A stretch of DNA of 64,000 bases. Source: Sphagnum magellanicum (lineage: Eukaryota; Streptophyta; Sphagnopsida; Sphagnales; Sphagnaceae). The stretch covers positions 805,958 through 869,957 of the forward strand of contig CM038913.1 in the NCBI GenBank assembly GCA_021904315.1, in the 5' to 3' direction. The position numbers and the translations under genes were made by a program. This document shows, one piece after another, positions 49,978-63,108 of the stretch (position 1 is the first letter of the stretch; each line of letters starts with the position of its first letter). The notes below the pieces were generated by a model. The model was not told the DNA's origin. It saw only the letters and a program-made list of their open reading frames with translations, and did no database searches.

Positions 49978-52625
49978 GGTTTCAATTATTACTTAAGCAA
50001 TTGCCCATGTAAAGTCACAAGGAACCCTAACTTGCAAAGATGAACGATGTTGTGTGTAATAAATGTTTATCACATTAACAAGCTCCATCAATGTTTGTAA
50101 TATGATGGACTTGGAAGAAAAATGTGTTTTGGCAAAGGTCTTTTGTTTTATGCATTGCATGTTAGTTTCATAACAAATATTTTCCCATTCATGGGATTGG
50201 ACTAAAACAAACTCACGAAGTTCTCAAGGTGAAATCAATTTTCACAAACCAAGAAAAAAGATGATTAATGCGAATTGAAACGAAAATGGTGAAATTGACA
50301 AACCATGAACAATTCACTCTTAAAAAATACATCACAACTTCAAATTAAATTTCCTCCTTGTTGGAGGGACTGTCCCCTATCAAGAATGTGAATCCACTTT
50401 GGATATTTACTTTCAAAACATTTTTAAAAGCCTTAAGAAAACCTAATTTGGAAATGGTTCCAAAAATCCAAGATGCCATGGGATTTGAAATCTCAAAATG
50501 GAAATTCATTTACAAATGATAAAAACCATTATTTTGCACACTCTCACACTTGTGTATGAGCCAAAAACACTTTATTCCCTATCTACCAAAATTATGAATT
50601 GCACATTTTTTTGAGATCATGACTTCTACATAAAAGTTCCAATTGAAAAGTTTGTAATGAAAAATTGTAACCCTTGAAAAAACCTTTCCAATGTTATATC
50701 ACATGTTTGATATGGAAGTTGTTTTACTTTTGTTTCTTGGGTTTTAATGATTAAGAATCAAACTATCAATTCTTGTCCATTTTTTTGACCATATATAATT
50801 TTTATTTCATAATCCAAATGAAGTATGTAAATTCACTTTTGATATGAATAGTTACAAAATAAAGTGGTTCACTTTTGCATCACATTGGATCATTTTGTAG
50901 AATATATTATATTCAAATGCCACAAATGCATGGCAAAATTGTGAATGTGACAAAACAAATTATGAATTACTATAATAATTGAATATGTTAACTTGAATAA
51001 TGGTATGTACATAATGATGAGATTCAATAAATATAAACCAAACACATAGTAATGGATTTTTGAAGTGGAATCATGGACTATGGTTCCAAATCTACATGAA
51101 TTACAAAAACTTAAATCAAGAAATAACTATGAACTTTTGAATAACCAAATTTGAACCTTATTTTCAAAAGTTTTTATTTTAGTCATTGGATTAATGTTTT
51201 TTTCCTAACATGTACATTCAAAAGTTGTTTGATTTGGTTCTATTTCATCTAAACTTTCTTAATTCATTAATTACCACATACTTTCCATTTTCAAAAAAAT
51301 TATTAATAATGTTAAAATATGGACTTTCGATAGTGTTGCATCTACCAAAACCAAGCCACCCTAATTGATAACCACTGATATCTACACTTTAAGACCTTCT
51401 AATGGCATATTAAGGGCCCAATTTGAACCACATTTATTAGTTGCATTTTTAACCAAAACTTTTGGGCCTCCCACATGATTACAATTCTTTAATCAGTGCC
51501 CTTCACTGGGTGAAAGCATGGTTAAGTGTTTCAAAAGTGGCATTTGAAAGTCCATAATCTAATAATAGTAATTTTTTTGTAATTTTAACAATTATCAAAC
51601 CATAAATCAAGTATAATTATCCCCTATGCTTTTAATCATAAATATTAATAAACCAACCTATGAATATCCCTAAGGATGTGATTGATCAAAAATCGATGCA
51701 AAAGATTTAAAAAATTAATGTAAAATGGACTCCCAAGGATAAAATTTATAACATTCACATCATTTTTTAAAAATTTAATTTGGAAATATATATATTAGGA
51801 AAATTTCAACACGTTTCACTAATAAATTTTTCATTTGATGATTTTTTTTTTTTTTTTTTTTTTTGGACATTACTTTGATGTATTTTTTGAATCCACATTT
51901 TTCATTTTCTTTGTGTGATAAGCATAATGTTGTCATTTTAAAAGTTCATTACAAGTCCATAATCTTCTTAAAATTCATCCAATTTTTTTATGATGATTCC
52001 CATTAAGTCTATGACATCATGAATATTAAAATTTTGATAATTTTATTTTAGTTATGGCTTTAAATTTCACATTTTTATGTAATCCAAAATAATTACAAGT
52101 GTGATAGTCTAAACAGTCCCCCTATTCATGCTTTCACCCCACTTGGGAATGTTCTCCTCATTTGAAAGCATTTGGGATTCATTTCATAGCACATCTTCAC
52201 ATTTGTGAAACATGATTGAATTCTATGAAAGTGGCATGCTCCGATTTTTGTGCATTGGTTATGAGCCCAACATTAAAATCATTACATAACAAGTTTGTTA
52301 CTTGGCCCAATTCCATTTCAAAACATTAAATTTCTTTCATTTTGAGAGAAATATTTTTTGTACATCCTAGGAGTTGGTTGTGCATCCAAGTTAAAGGTCA
52401 TGACATTTAAGGTTTCAATTTTTGCTTGAATAATAATTGCCCACATAAGGCCATTCAGAACCCCATGTTCATATTTGCATGTAGGGTTTAGCTTGCAAAT
52501 ATGAATGTTGCCATGTGTAGTAGATGTTGAAACCATTAACCTTAGAAGCAAAATATGTTTTCATAAGGGTCTTTAGTTTTATGTGTTACATGTCAACTTC
52601 ATAACAAACCTTCTCCCATTCATGT
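49978..52625 (-). mobile_element. Very old LTR copy (family A) flanked by 220-bp direct repeats
   Basis: The inner part (about 50205-52290) matches the 27.9-28.8 kb LTR in short ordered blocks: AAAACAAACTCACGAAGTTC, TTCTAATGGCATATTAAGGGCCCAATTTG, CCCCACTTGGGAATG and TTATGAGCCCAACATTAAAATC. It is about twice as long, so it has been expanded by insertions, including a 23-base poly-T (51842-51864). Outside it, 49978-50195 and 52405-52625 are diverged direct repeats of each other (GGTTTCAATTATTACTTAAGCAATTGCCCA versus GGTTTCAATTTTTGC...AATTGCCCA, and CATAACAAATATTTTCCCATTCATG versus CATAACAAACCTTCTCCCATTCATG, abbreviated). These may be LTR-like ends of another element. Confidence 0.5.
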
Positions 52626-55600
52626 CTACCTTTCTTGGACGTTTTTAATTTTCTTGAATTTTTTTTAATTGGTCATATTTTGAATTGATTTCATGAACAT
52701 TCACACCAACCTTAGCTTCATTAATAATCTATTGATATTTTTTTGACATAACATGAAAAAAATAAAAAAAATTGAAATAACAACAATAATTCACATGACA
52801 AAACATAAATGAAAGCATTTGTGGAAGAATTTGAATCAATTGGCTCCTTCATCCTTGACATACATGATTACCTTATTTATCAAGTTGAATTCAACCAACA
52901 AAACCTTCACTTATTATGTAAAAGATGCATCACAAATATTAAATGTTAAATAAATAATCCAATAGTTATGTGATAAACAACCCAATCTTGGTTAATCAAA
53001 TTGATAACCAAAGCAAAAGTGTTATAGCTTGATGTTGACATCCACAATTCAAACATTACACACTTATCAATGATTAGAAACACATACACTTCCATGGTGT
53101 TCTACAAGAAAGCAAAAAGATGTTCATGAATAGATTATGCTTGTGAAAAAAAAAATAGATTGAACTACAAAGATATAACATTATCCACCTCAAATAGGGG
53201 TTCTCCAAATAAAGGCATATATACATTAACAATCATTATTGATACAAAATCTATACTAAATTGAGTTAAACATGGTGCCATTTTTTGTAAGGCCTCATAA
53301 TCCCAAAATAAATTATAATGACCAAATTCATAACAAATGCCCTTTGTTTACATTTATGTCATTTGCTAGTATCTTTACTTCCTATGGCAATTATGTGCAC
53401 CATGTATTTCACCAAATCTGGGCCATGTTTATTGATAACATGTTTTTCATGGCCATGATACCATGTTCAAGGTTGTAAGTTATAAACCTTTCTAAAACTT
53501 GGTTGCATAATGAAAATTTGCAAAGTTTTCAAAAGAATGACACATCATGTATTTCAGGCATTATGTTGCTTGCATGTTGATCATGATGTTCATTCTATCA
53601 TTCAACATTTTAAAAACCCATGACTCCCCTACATGGTGATATGGAACCCAAAAGTTTTGATTACCTTTAACCTATGTCAAGTGCCTACTTCCATAATGTT
53701 TTTTCTTCAATTTGTTGTTATTCATTAACAACATTTTCAACTTCCAACACTTCCTCCAACATCAAAAAGTTCTTAAAACCATTAACAATCAAATTAATGG
53801 TCCTTGCAATGTGAAGCTCAGATTGAAAAATAAATCAAAAATTCAAGCTCATCCATATCTAGAACACCATTGAAGCAAATATCAAGAACCCTAAGCCATG
53901 AGAAGTTATTTCAATTTATTTGAAACAAAGCCATGACAATTAAAAATACAAATTTGTAAGGATTATAACATTTTCTTATTTCAATGACAACTCAATACTT
54001 TGATATGCAATTGATAAACATGAATAAATAATAATTTATATTTTTGAAAAAAATTAAAGGAAATGGTTTAAGAATATAATTTGGCCAATCTTTGTTTTTT
54101 AACCATTTCTCAACTTGGTTTCCAATGATGCCACCAAAGGATGGTTTTGTCTTAAAATTCATACAAAATGATAAATTGTTATCAAATAAGGGTTTTAAAA
54201 AACCTTTTATTATTGTACATTTACATAAAAACATGATGATGAATTAACTACATATTCATGATTTTTATAACTTATTTTAATTCTAAAATTCAAATCATTT
54301 ATATGTGACATTTAAAATAATGCAAAATGAATGAATGTTTTTTTTTATTATTTTGATATTATATAGTTTCAATTTTCCTCCAAGTCATGTATATTGTAAT
54401 GTGCATTCATTCAAATGTTCAGCAGTTCTTAGAATTGAAGTAAGAACCAATCTAATTTTCAAGTTGATTTTCACCATAAAAAAATATTAAATATCACCAT
54501 TGATGATACCCAAATTGAAAAATGTCGCTTAAAATAAACCTAAAATGTAAAAAGCACCCAAAGTCATAAAAGATACCAAGGGCAAGTCTCAATTATAGGA
54601 CCTAGGATTACAAGACTAGTTCAATGATAACTAAGAGGTAGTCCATATTTATTTATTGTGAGTGCATCCCAAATAGCAATGTTTTTTTTTTTCAATGGAT
54701 CACTTTGATTGACATTTTTTTTATTACCATTGAATTAATGTGAGAAGGGGCTCCCTTTTACCTTAGTTATATACAATATAAGCCCACACTTTTGAGCAAA
54801 GAATATAAAACAAATTATAATGCTATTGGGGAATATCTCAAGAAGGTGCAAAGTGATAACTTCATTTTTTGAATAAAATAAATTTAATAATCGATGTGTG
54901 ACAACCCTTGGAGATAACCAACTATTTTTCCATTTGTGAAAATGGGTAACTTGAAAACTAGTTGATATTTTGAAATAATATTTTTGATGCCTTGGGTACT
55001 TGTCAAAAAAACCAATTTTTTGGGGGAAAGAATCTGTCCAATTCTTACAACTCTATGAAAAAATTGAAACCAACAGTTCTCACAAAAAATGAGAATTGCC
55101 CAACATTGGTTCATACCTATAATTTTGTTGATACAAAAACAACACTAGTGACAACTTGAGGGATGGGTGCTTAACAACTTGGGTGAAAGTTGACAACCAT
55201 TATTGGTAAGGTATATAGGCATTGCACTTGATATCAATAGTGGTATAATATGGATAACAAACAAACTACCAAACTGCTATTACTTGAGGCAATATCAACC
55301 TGGTTAGGACGAGGGACTTGAGGTAATACAAGCCTTCTACCAATCTTATATCAATTTCAATACCAAATTTGTACCTTTCTCATACCAACAAAAAATCAAT
55401 CTCAAACCCAATACTAAGAGGAGATTGGTGAATCTATTAAAACATACACAATAGTAAGACCAACTAATATGTTCAAAACTTGATACCAAACCAACATTAA
55501 CGAAAACACTTACAAGATGATAATGCACAAGTTGCACTTGTGACATGTTAAAGTTCACCTTTAGCATTTCTCCTATTAAGAAACATAATGGTACCATAAA

Positions 55601-58019
55601 TAGTATTACAAATATGAATGTAAGGAATGGACAAAGCCCATCTAGGGAAAAAGGTAATACCATCAACAACAACCTACCATGGGGCAAAAAAGGTGGTTTC
55701 CCTCATGCCACTTTTGCTTCCCAAAACTATAAATAGATTCAAAATATATATTTTTAAATCCTTAAATATGTATTCTAAATATATGACTATTAGAACTTAG
55801 AAGGTAAGTTTATAGCTTAGGAACTATCTTATGGGTTTGTCTGGTTATTATTAATTAATTTATAGTGGGGTTATTTCTACCCATTTATGTCTAATAAAGA
55901 AAAAAACTAAAATGTAGCATCTTGTATTTTTTATGCCTTCGTTTTACCTTTCTTGTGTTTGTTTGAAAATGGCAAAAGGAATGGATTTTTAAGCACCCTT
56001 TCACTTGTAACCCATTTGATATGGTTTTATATTGGCTAAGAGCAGCTCCATCCATGCCTAGTATGAAGCCCAACCAGAGTTTTTCTCACATCCAAGATTC
56101 ATTATTATTTTTTTCCTAACCACATGCAAATTCGAAACTAGGACTACAAAGGTGGGAGACTACTAATAGCAACCCACCTTGGATTGTGCCTTTTGCTAAC
56201 CCCAACATCCTATCAAAAAATGTTGGGCCAAACTTGCATGTTTTGATTTTTTTTTTCATCCAAAATGTGTTGTACACTTTCTAATAGAATTGTTTTAAGA
56301 GCAAAGCTTTATTCCAAATGTTTTGAAGAAGAGAGAGGAAGGAGAAAAAAAAAGATTCATAGAAAATTTCCTTCACATGATAAAGGATTAAGGACCAACA
56401 ATAAACAAAATAAAGCAAGTAGCCATGATGGTTGGGGGAGGGGGGGGATGTTATTTGAGATTCAAGAATGTCTAAACATTATGGGCACCAAATCTCCTTG
56501 GTCTAAATTTTTAATAGGGCCATGGGAAGATGATGTGTAAGAAGAACATGTGCAGTTGAAATCTAGTTGATGAAAGATCAAAACACCAATAACCAAATGA
56601 AGTTTTCCTTACATAATAGATCGTGATTTAAAATACATGTGAGGGAAACTTTGTGGTTTCATCCATTACAATATACAACATGTGATATTTATTGTAGCAT
56701 ATATTACATTAGAATTATAATTCACATTATGACAATAATTTATGTCACAATAAACACCCACATATGGTACATGATAATGGATGAATGAAATCGCAAAGTT
56801 TATCCCACATGTGTGATGAGCCACGGCCTATTGTGTGAGAAAAATCATATTCTATTATAACAAAACTTCTTCAACTACACAAAAATTGATTCCACATAGA
56901 AAATGACCAAATCAATATCATGTTCTCAATAGCATCCATCCACTTGGCTAGAAAGGCTTGAGGGTTTCAACCAATGTTCATATGATATATAACTTCAAGG
57001 TTTCAACCATTGTTGTTCGACTATTGACAAAATGATAATTATCAATAATAAGATTGTTAACAACCCACCCATAAGTTCTTCCATTTCATGAAAACCATCT
57101 AAAGAACAACAAAGAAATTAGTCTAATATATATATTGTCTTGTCTATATATTATATACCCACTTGCATGGTGGAGGTGAAAAAATCCAAAAAATTGGTTT
57201 TGATATATTTATGAATGCAATTCTCAATTTTTTAGAAAATTTCAAAAGACCATGTTTATGATAACCAGTTGTTTCTTTCATGAAAACTATTGATTCTTTT
57301 ACGTTTTTGACATAACTAGAACCAACAGTTCGCTTATTTTGATTCTCCCCTCTTTTAGTCCAATATCTCTTACCACCATATTGATAATTATGGATATCCT
57401 TTGTTGCACTCCTCCTCAAACTCAACATCAAAATATTTGTATTAAACTCAATATCATAGCAATGCATAGAAATTGCATAAAGAAAAACACAACATTCTTG
57501 AAAGAGCTTCATAATGAATGATTTCTTTTACCCCAAAATTGGGAGACTTTTGGAAAACATATGTTTTTCTAATGTAAATTTCACAATTTTTACTAAATTT
57601 TTGGGAAAAACCTTTTAATTTTCAATATTTTTTTTTGAAAAAAAAACCCTTATTAACATATTCCTTAAATAGTAAAAAACACCCATGAGAAAAGCCCCAA
57701 GGTACAAACAATCATAGTGTTAATGGTTGTACGTAACTTATTCAATATATGATTTTTTTCAATGTTGCATTTGTGGTGATCTATTTGTACTCTAGGTTGC
57801 TTGTTCATGTAAAAAGTACTATTCCAACACATGCCTTATAAAATGCTTAATTGTTCTCATCTTCAACCTTAAACCCATACTTTAACCATACTTATTTTAC
57901 GTTTTGGTAAAATGTGTTTAATTTTATCCCAATTTTTTAAAATTTTTATATAAGTTCCACAGTTTGTGCCCCTAACATTAGCCTAGGCCAAAACCAAGCA
58001 AAAAATAGAGGTTGGCATA
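52626..58019. other. AT-rich intergenic DNA, no recognised gene
   Basis: More than 5 kb of strongly AT-rich DNA. Frames such as 55346-55687 (minus) and 57144-57512 (minus) are hydrophobic or Lys-rich without domain signatures. No transposase, RT or integrase motif could be read. Probably old, saturated transposon DNA. Confidence 0.5.
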
Positions 58020-58260
58020 AAAATTTGTGGCAACCAATCAGGTGAGCGAACTTAAGGGGCCCAATTTTGTTTTTTGGGAAGGCAAAGGTGTTGAATTTTT
58101 TGTTGTTCCCATTAGGTTCCCAATGCGTTCTTTGAAATATTCCCAATAACATCTCACTTTATTTCAGATCCATTGCCCTAAGTTTTACTCTTGTAACCAA
58201 TATAATTAGCTCAAAAGGAAGCGACTACAATACATTTATTTTGGTCAAAAGCTTGATTAA
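58020..58260 (+). repeat. Dispersed repeat family C, copy 2
   Basis: Same orientation and word order as 36850-37165, including GGGCCCA, GTTGTTCCCATTAGGTTCCC, CATCTCACTTTATTTCAGAT and ACTACAATACATTTATTTTGG. The two copies are diverged by eye to roughly three quarters identity in the matching blocks. Confidence 0.65.
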
Positions 58261-59925
58261 ATATTTTTGTGATGATGCCCATCACAAAAGGGGAGAAAAA
58301 AGTGATTATTGGAGGTCCACACAACTTATTGATATGAGTCACATTAAACCATACTTATGGAGGTAGAAATATGGCAAAATTTATTTGAGCAAACAAATGA
58401 AAGCTTGTAATCTACTTAGTGGATATTGGTTAGAGAAGTTGATAGAGTTATGGTTAGAGAATTTGCATGTTAATGACCCTCTTTTTAGATTAAAAACCAT
58501 TGATGTTGTAGTTGAAAACCACATGTAGTTGCCATGACCATATCAATGGGTTATTTTGAACCACAATATCAACATTCTACTATTGAAAATTTAGTGCAAC
58601 TTCACACAATGTTGTGATTGCAATGAACAAGGTTAAGAAGTCCAAATAGGTCATATTGTAACAAAAAAAGGAGGCAACCTAAACCTCATTCATTCCATTC
58701 AAACAATAGTCACTCTCCACAACAAATCCATGATCCATATACACAATAATAACATTTTAGCTCTTCAATATACTTACATCATTCAAATTTTCCCAAACCA
58801 TCACAATTATTGTTGGTTCCTTTCTACTAACTATTTATGAATCCTATTCACCTTCTTAACCTATCTTCCAACTAATGAAGTTTAGTAGAACTTGTTGAAT
58901 CATATTTTTTCGAACTCTCTCAATTGGCCATTTTGGTTTTACACAACATCAAGTCTTCGACCACCACCCCATAGATGCACTACCAATAGTTCATTTAAAA
59001 TTTAAACAAAGAAGAGACGATATTCCCAACCACTTGCATTCCCTAGAATTCCAAGACAAAAGTTTCAAATTTTCTTAATAACAACCCAATTGAATTCCCA
59101 CAGATTAATGTCCTTTTAGACTGGCCAATATTGTCCCCTATAGAGTCTCATGAACTCCAATAACTCTATTTACTTGTTTATTCATGACATTTTATCATGC
59201 TTAAGACACTCAATTATAATGCGCAACGAAAGAACATTTAGAGTCGAAGTAATTGATAGAACTAAAAATGTTAAAGGCGTTCTTCCCATCAACATTTCCT
59301 TCATGAACCTTTTGGATTTTTATTCCTAATTGATTCTCACACTTTTCATCACACACAGTCTACTCAAAACAAAAGCAAAAGAAAGCCTAACTTCCAAAAT
59401 CCCTTCCTCATTTATCCTAGCATCCCTTATCCTCTCCACAAGCCTGTCCTTCTTTTGAAACCTTTGCAGAGCTCACCATTTCCAAAAACTATTGAAAAAC
59501 AACAAGCAAAAATCATCACACTCACCGCTCATGCCTTTCACAAAGCAAGTGCACACCTCAAAACTCTTAAAAGAAATAACTTGCAACAAATGACACAAAC
59601 ATTCCATATCCACACACCTAGGTCTTCATCCCAATTTGATTTTTAATTAACCTCCTTTCATCCCACAATACATTGTTGTGCTATAAACTTGGGTGTTTAT
59701 AGATTCCCATTTTTCATCTCTTGCCTAGTTTGTGGTCATCTTTAAAATCCTACCAACACCTTCAACTAGGGATGAAGTGACAAAAGAAAGTAGGAACCAT
59801 GGCACTAACTTGATTACTACCAAATTTAATGGTCTCACACACACAATGTTGAAAAAGAAACAAACAATAGAAAAATCAAAACAAACACTACAAACATAGA
59901 AACAAAAAATCAAGGACATACACAT
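58261..59925. other. AT-rich intergenic DNA
   Basis: No gene or mobile-element motif was recognised. Confidence 0.5.
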
Positions 59926-60155
59926 GAAAAGTTTGGAAATCAAATTGGAAATCACATCTGATGTAAACATTAAAAAATTGGCAAAGCTAAACATATTTCG
60001 TGGAAATTGGCAAAGACACATGGTAAAACTTGTGTGAACATGAAAAGCTTGGAAATTGGCTTTGGAACACACACACACAACCATAAAAAAGCTTTGAAAT
60101 CACTCCTTACCAAAAACTTTTGAAATTGGTGGAGCCTAAAAACTTGGAAATCAAG
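59926..60155. repeat. Degenerate GGAAATTGGC-type repeats
   Basis: GAAAAGTTTGGAAATCAAATTGG, GGAAATTGGCAAAGAC, GAAAAGCTTGGAAATTGGC and AACTTGGAAATCAAGAG recur at irregular 20-70-bp spacing. The long Cys/Phe-rich minus-strand frame over this region is an artefact of the repeat. Confidence 0.6.
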
Positions 60156-61089
60156 AGTTAAACAAAGTTTGGAACACAAGAAGAAAGCAAGGATGAGTAG
60201 GTAGAGTGAGGCCCAAAGTGAGGATTACTTTATGGATAAGTTTATTGACCTACATGTTGTATAGAGACCTAAACCCTAAATCCTTAACCCCTAAATATTT
60301 ATAGGGATTTCATGCTTGATATTGGTTCAATCTTTTCATATTTTTTGGATGATAGGAAAAATAATTCAATATAAAACATTTGAAATATGGTTCACACTTA
60401 TTTCTACAACATTTGAACTTGTGACAATCAATTGCAGTGTAAAGCACCAACATAAAAATTCTAGTGTATTGGGGGGCACCTTACCCAGCAAAATTTCTCA
60501 TCGTCAATGACAAAGGATGAGGCTTTTTGAAAAGCAAAATGGTTGCTCCAACAGCATTTCACTTGTTTAAAAAACTCCCATGATGGATAACTATTGGGTA
60601 TCATAGGAAAAAATTCTAAAAACATTTTTTTTGCTGGACCTTTACACCTGGCAACACTTTGAAGGAGAGGGCATTCCCAAAATTTAAAGGCCCCTCTGCC
60701 TTGGGCAGCCACTTATTTCAGGAAGACCTTGCTGATTGGGCATTATCTTACACATACCTGACTTGCAGCTTTTGTTGATCTCATACTCGTACCATATTTA
60801 CCTTTGCAGTTTTGACACTAATTCTATTATTTGTAGAAATGTTCAAAACAATCTTCAAAACAATAGTTTTTTCCAAACAACAGAATTATATGAGCAAAAA
60901 TAGAGAATCTTTTAGAACATTCAAATTCTAAACATGGAACATTCAAAATAAATTAATAATTTGACAGAAATGTGTTGAAGCTGGCCCCGTACTATGGTAT
61001 GAAATAAAGCAAAATGAGATTCCACATAGCCTACCACACAAATATATTTGCTTAGCTAGTGTTGCACACTGAGGTCCCTCATCACTTTC
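60156..61089. other. Intergenic DNA
   Basis: No gene recognised. It contains AAACCCTAAATCC (60272-60284), a telomere-like fragment. Confidence 0.5.
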
Positions 61090-61790
61090 AAGTCAGGCAC
61101 GCCTTTTAATGCAGTTTTAAAAGCCTGTTTAATTGTGCCGAATCTACCTGTGTAGTCCGATTCCGCCTGTGGTGTGGCGGAATGGGCTCCCAAGGCAAAT
61201 TCTGCATAAATACCTGCATATTACACTACCAAGATTCCCGCTCATAGCATGCCCACAAGCTCATAAATGTACTTTCTAGGAGCTGGAATCGGCCCTACAA
61301 CTGGCCTGCACTCTAGTACATTAAAGTCAGATATGCCTTTTTAGGCCGTTTTTTTTTTTGGGACTCTTAAATTGTGCCAAATCTGCAGGAGTGGTGATTT
61401 CTGCAAAACTACAGTTCCCATGAAGGATGAATGGTAAGAGGTCAGGAAACAGTTTTCTGTTGCATTCCAGTTCCCTAGCTAACCATGGTGGTTAGCTCAC
61501 TTGCTTTTTTCCCCCATCTCCCTCCTTACTAACAACCTGTTGGTAGGTAGGTAGTAGAAACAGCCCTTACAGATGTCTAAACCATATATGTACCTAGTAG
61601 TTACCTATTTTCCTACCTATCTACCTATATATAAGTCCTATTTCCTACAGAATTGGTTACCAAGGTGAAACCAAATATTAACTCGGTTTATGAGGTTCAT
61701 CCACAACTGAGTAATAATGGGCATTCAGTGGATGGTGTGCTGGTGGGTGCTGGTTCACTGTGGCCATAAATACCCAAACAAGCACAAACT
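61090..61790 (+). repeat. Local 235-bp duplication followed by dispersed repeat family B, copy 4
   Basis: GTCAGGCACGCCTTTTAATG...TTAATTGTGCCGAATCTACC (from 61092) recurs as GTCAGATATGCCTTTTTAGG...TTAAATTGTGCCAAATCTGC (from 61326), a spacing of about 235 bp. Immediately after, 61390-61790 matches family B at 24.75-25.12 kb (AACCATGGTGGTTAGCTC, GGTTACCAAGGTGAAACC, GGTTCATCCACAACTGAGT, GTGCTGGTGGGTGC). Confidence 0.65.
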
Positions 61791-63012
61791 AATATAAAAA
61801 TGTTGCACACTGGTCTGGTTATGGTGGGATCTGGACTGTAGCCACCGCATGGGGTCATATTTGTTGTAATTGGGTGTTTTTTAGGGTTTTTTCAATTGTG
61901 GAGAATGCTTGCAGCTTTTGGTGCCAGGACAGGGGCAGTTCATTCAGTTGGTGGTACTTAAATGTAAGTCCTTGGCATGGGGGGAGATGTTGTGAGTGCA
62001 TTTTGAAACCATTATTCTAACTCAAAATGGATTGCTGCTTGCAGCTTTGGGATTCCTGATGTGTCTCTTCTTCGTATGACCACACTCAGGCCCACTTCAT
62101 ACAAGAGTTGACTGCCTTCACTCCTTATAATTTAAAATCCTATGGACTTGTTGTAAAGACCTGCTCTGATTTTTTAGTGTAAATTGGAGGGTATTTTAAT
62201 TAGTGTATTATTTTACCCTCCATTGCTTGGGGAGAGGGGGAGGGGGTTGAAAAACAGAATGTCAAAATGGGCGTTCCAGTTTTCAAAATGCCCTCAATTT
62301 CTTTTTCTGTTTTCCCATAGTACTCATCAAGTATGGCAAGAAAAAGGAACCAAAAAGATTGGAGCAGGTGTAACCAAAAAAGAACAGGATGAAGTTATCC
62401 CCAAATGCAATGTCCTTCCTCCACACTCAGATTATCAAGTACTACAGAAACAAAAGAGCATGTTAATGTAGTGAAAGTATCTATACGATAATGTCTAAAC
62501 ATTTTATTACCTCTCCGATCACGCCTAAACTAAGGGTTGTGAGGGATCAGTGGGATTCTAGTTTCTTCTCGACGAGCCCACTGGTCATAATTGTGACAAT
62601 ATCAATAGTCACAAAATTTGCCCACAGCTCTCATGAAATTGGTCCAAAGAAGTCTAACCATAAACAACATTCCCATATATAGAGCAACTTTACAAGGTTG
62701 AATAACACTAAAAAATCAATCACATTCTAACAGAACGCAAATGTCCCATGAATTTGTTCACAAAGATGTAAGATGTAGCATATAGCTCATACAATTTGAA
62801 GCTTAGGAAGTTGGACAAAGTGGAAATAATGATCCACACATATCACCATAAGATTTCTCGTAACAACTCAAGTCTCCAAACTCAAATTTCCTTTCAGAAT
62901 TCCCAATATAGTGTATACTCTCATTCCCAAAATCACAAAACAAGCACTTCTCCCACATAATCTCATAACATCCCCCACAGATCACAACTTGAATTATGAG
63001 TGATCTCTCTTT
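61791..63012. other. Intergenic DNA
   Basis: No gene recognised. Frames at 62184-62471 and 62491-62682 (plus) have no domain signature. Confidence 0.5.
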
Positions 63013-63108
63013 AAATCCCTAGGATGTTTCATCACTTCCCTCAATTTAACCCTTACCTTTTTTGAAATCCCTAGGACATTTCATCATTTCCCTCAATCTA
63101 ACCTTTAA
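63013..63108. repeat. 52-bp tandem duplication
   Basis: AAATCCCTAGGATGTTTCAT at 63013 recurs as AAATCCCTAGGACATTTCAT at 63065, each followed by CACTTCCCTCAATTTAACC or its variant. Confidence 0.9.

Noticed and set aside
59725..60084. 119-codon Cys/Phe-rich minus-strand frame that looks membrane-like
   Set aside because: It reads through degenerate GGAAATTGGC repeats and a CA run, and the peptide shows the same periodicity as the DNA.
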